Positions 6,723 through 7,187 of a DNA stretch of 7,187 nucleotides are shown piece after piece. The translations under genes were made by a program, and so were the position numbers. This DNA is from Bdellovibrionales bacterium (GTDB lineage Bacteria > Bdellovibrionota > Bdellovibrionia > Bdellovibrionales > UBA1609): contig JAGRAG010000298.1 of NCBI GenBank assembly GCA_020435025.1, forward strand, positions 1-7,187. The letters run 5' to 3'. Numbering within the stretch: the stretch's first letter is position 1; the number at the start of each line of letters is the position of its first letter. Below the pieces are notes generated by a model. It was not told the DNA's origin and did no database searches. It saw only the letters and a list, made by a program, of their open reading frames with translations.

Positions 6723-6728
6723 AGTATA
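6723..6728 (-). promoter_or_regulatory. Possible -10 box for the lipoprotein gene
   Basis: TATACT on the minus strand, with TTGGAA 15 bp further upstream as a poor -35 at a short spacing. It would leave almost no leader before the ribosome binding site. A competing TATAAT on the same strand at 6882-6887 would give a ~170-nt leader spanning the palindromes at 6769-6807. I cannot choose between them. Confidence 0.3.
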
Positions 6729-6768
6729 TTCATTAGCATCTAATTCCAATTCACATGCCATCAGGCCG

Positions 6769-6788
6769 ATTTCATAAATATATGAAAT
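6769..6788. repeat. Perfect 8-bp palindrome with AATA centre (site 1)
   Basis: ATTTCATA (6769-6776), AATA, TATGAAAT (6781-6788): all eight arm positions pair. The centre at 6778.5 is about 73 bp upstream of the lipoprotein ATG and exactly 20 bp from the centre of the neighbouring site. It is a candidate operator half of a pair; too AT-rich for a terminator. Confidence 0.6.
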
Positions 6789-6789
6789 T

Positions 6790-6807
6790 ACATACAAATA
6801 TGTATGT
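6790..6807. repeat. Perfect 7-bp palindrome with AATA centre (site 2)
   Basis: ACATACA (6790-6796), AATA, TGTATGT (6801-6807): all seven arm positions pair. The centre at 6798.5 is two helical turns from site 1, so both would face the same side of the helix. The 4-base centre is the same as in site 1, though the arms differ. Confidence 0.6.
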
Positions 6808-6811
6808 CACT

Positions 6812-6858
6812 AGGACATTTTTTGGCAATTTTGCACTCCAGTGCCATTTTTCGGTCCT
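6812..6858. repeat. Nested inverted repeat, function unknown
   Basis: AGGAC (6812-6816) pairs with GTCCT (6854-6858), and inside it TGGCA (6823-6827) pairs with TGCCA (6842-6846). A third dyad GCACT-CC-AGTGC (6833-6844) overlaps and is mutually exclusive with the TGGCA/TGCCA stem. The arms are separated by T-rich, unpaired stretches. It might be a structured leader for a minus-strand transcript starting near 6875, or chance. Confidence 0.3.
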
Positions 6859-6946
6859 TCTAAGGCAATGTTTTTCAACTGATTATATGAATTGGGACGG
6901 TAGCGAGCTCGAAAACGCGACTTTGAATGAAACTAGGAAATTATGA

Positions 6947-6964
6947 GTGACAGACATCGAATAT
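6947..6964 (+). repeat. GTGACAGAC word, copy 3 (right flank of the lipoprotein gene)
   Basis: GTGACAGAC followed by ATCGAATAT. It matches copy 1 for 12 bases (through ATC) and copy 2 for 15 of 18 bases (sharing CGAAT after a two-base difference), so it bridges the other two copies. Confidence 0.4.
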
Positions 6965-7057
6965 TTATCGGCTGATTTGCGGTCTTGTTGGTTACTTAAG
7001 TTGTGTTATGGGTCATTGATTGCAATAAATGAAGCTACAAGTCATTCTTAGAAAGAT

Positions 7058-7187
7058 ATGCGTATTATTTGGACCTTCCCATTTTTATTGTTTCTGATTG
7101 TTACGGCAGATGGAGCACCAAATTTTAAAAGTGCCTCCACTAATAAAAAAGGACTTTATCTTGTAGATGGCGTTTTTCAAGGTGGCC
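7058..7187 (+). CDS. Start of an exported protein of unknown function (3' partial)
   Basis: Forty-three codons are visible before the window ends. The N-terminus MRIIWTFPFLLFLIVTADGA is one basic residue followed by a hydrophobic core, a plausible Sec signal peptide, possibly cut after VTA or ADGA. The following residues (PNFKSASTNKKGLYLVDG) are hydrophilic and not recognisable. There is no Cys, so it is not a lipoprotein at this point. An in-frame TAG at 7049-7051 limits the start, and ATG 7058 is the first possible one; the ribosome binding site is a weak AGAAAG very close to the ATG. It is transcribed divergently from the lipoprotein gene. The call rests on a short open frame and could be wrong. 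Confidence 0.55.
   Translation, partial: MRIIWTFPFLLFLIVTADGAPNFKSASTNKKGLYLVDGVFQGG

Larger units (their letters stand above)
6706..7057. other. 352-bp divergent intergenic region with palindromes
   Basis: This non-coding stretch separates the lipoprotein gene (leftward) from the partial gene at 7058 (rightward), so it should carry promoters for both. It contains the lipoprotein ribosome binding site, two perfect palindromes (6769-6788, 6790-6807), a nested inverted repeat (6812-6858), a minus-strand TATAAT (6882-6887) and the third GTGACAGAC copy (6947). A 63-codon open frame at 6755-6946 (+) has no family features and crosses both palindromes; I do not regard it as a gene. No convincing promoter for the rightward gene was found. 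Confidence 0.6.

Noticed and set aside
6755..6946. 63-codon plus-strand open frame in the intergenic region
   Set aside because: No ribosome binding site, no recognisable motif, and it runs over both palindromes and the nested inverted repeat.
6966..6973. GCCGATAA-like string (minus strand) resembling a flagellar sigma-28 -10 element
   Set aside because: No TAAA-type -35 element occurs at the required ~15-bp spacing, and the nearest minus-strand start is ~250 bp away.
1..7187. tRNA, rRNA, CRISPR array, insertion sequence or transposase
   Set aside because: No cloverleaf, no regularly spaced direct repeats, no transposase motifs and no long terminal inverted repeats were seen.

Overview
The window is a compact, AT-leaning bacterial chromosome segment. 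The combination of a PilT-family paralogue with a long acidic tail, an M3 peptidase–nadK–recN operon and a small Cys/Tyr/Asn/Gly-rich lipoprotein suggests a Gram-negative of the Bdellovibrio / former delta-proteobacterial kind. That placement is inference from gene style; nothing in the window proves it.

Layout from left to right. Bases 1-1113 (+) are the 3' part of a gene whose fold matches type IV pilus retraction ATPases (PilT), but the three catalytic signatures visible are all ruined, so it looks like a pseudo-ATPase carrying a ~180-residue disordered, acidic C-terminal tail. It meets the recN operon tail to tail with a 4-bp overlap of stop codons. Bases 5801 to 1110 (-) form one operon: an M3-family zinc oligopeptidase, nadK (NAD kinase, GTG start) and recN (SMC-like DNA repair ATPase), with gaps of 18 and 9 bp. 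A TATAAT -10 box lies 24-29 bp upstream of the peptidase start, with a palindrome and an inverted repeat where a -35 element would be expected.

Bases 6705 to 6013 (-) encode a lipoprotein with a classical lipobox and two clear (a third degenerate) ~40-residue Cys-containing repeats, closed by a strong intrinsic terminator. A 352-bp intergenic region follows. It holds two perfect palindromes with the same AATA centre exactly 20 bp apart, a nested inverted repeat, and one of three copies of a GTGACAGAC word. Two of these copies flank the lipoprotein gene as direct repeats. At the right edge a secreted or membrane-anchored protein begins at 7058 (+) and runs off the window.

Functionally, recN (double-strand break repair) and nadK (NADP supply) are a widely seen pair; here a cytosolic peptide-degrading enzyme leads the transcript. 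The two most unusual items are the PilT-like pseudo-ATPase and the repeat-bearing lipoprotein with its upstream palindrome pair.
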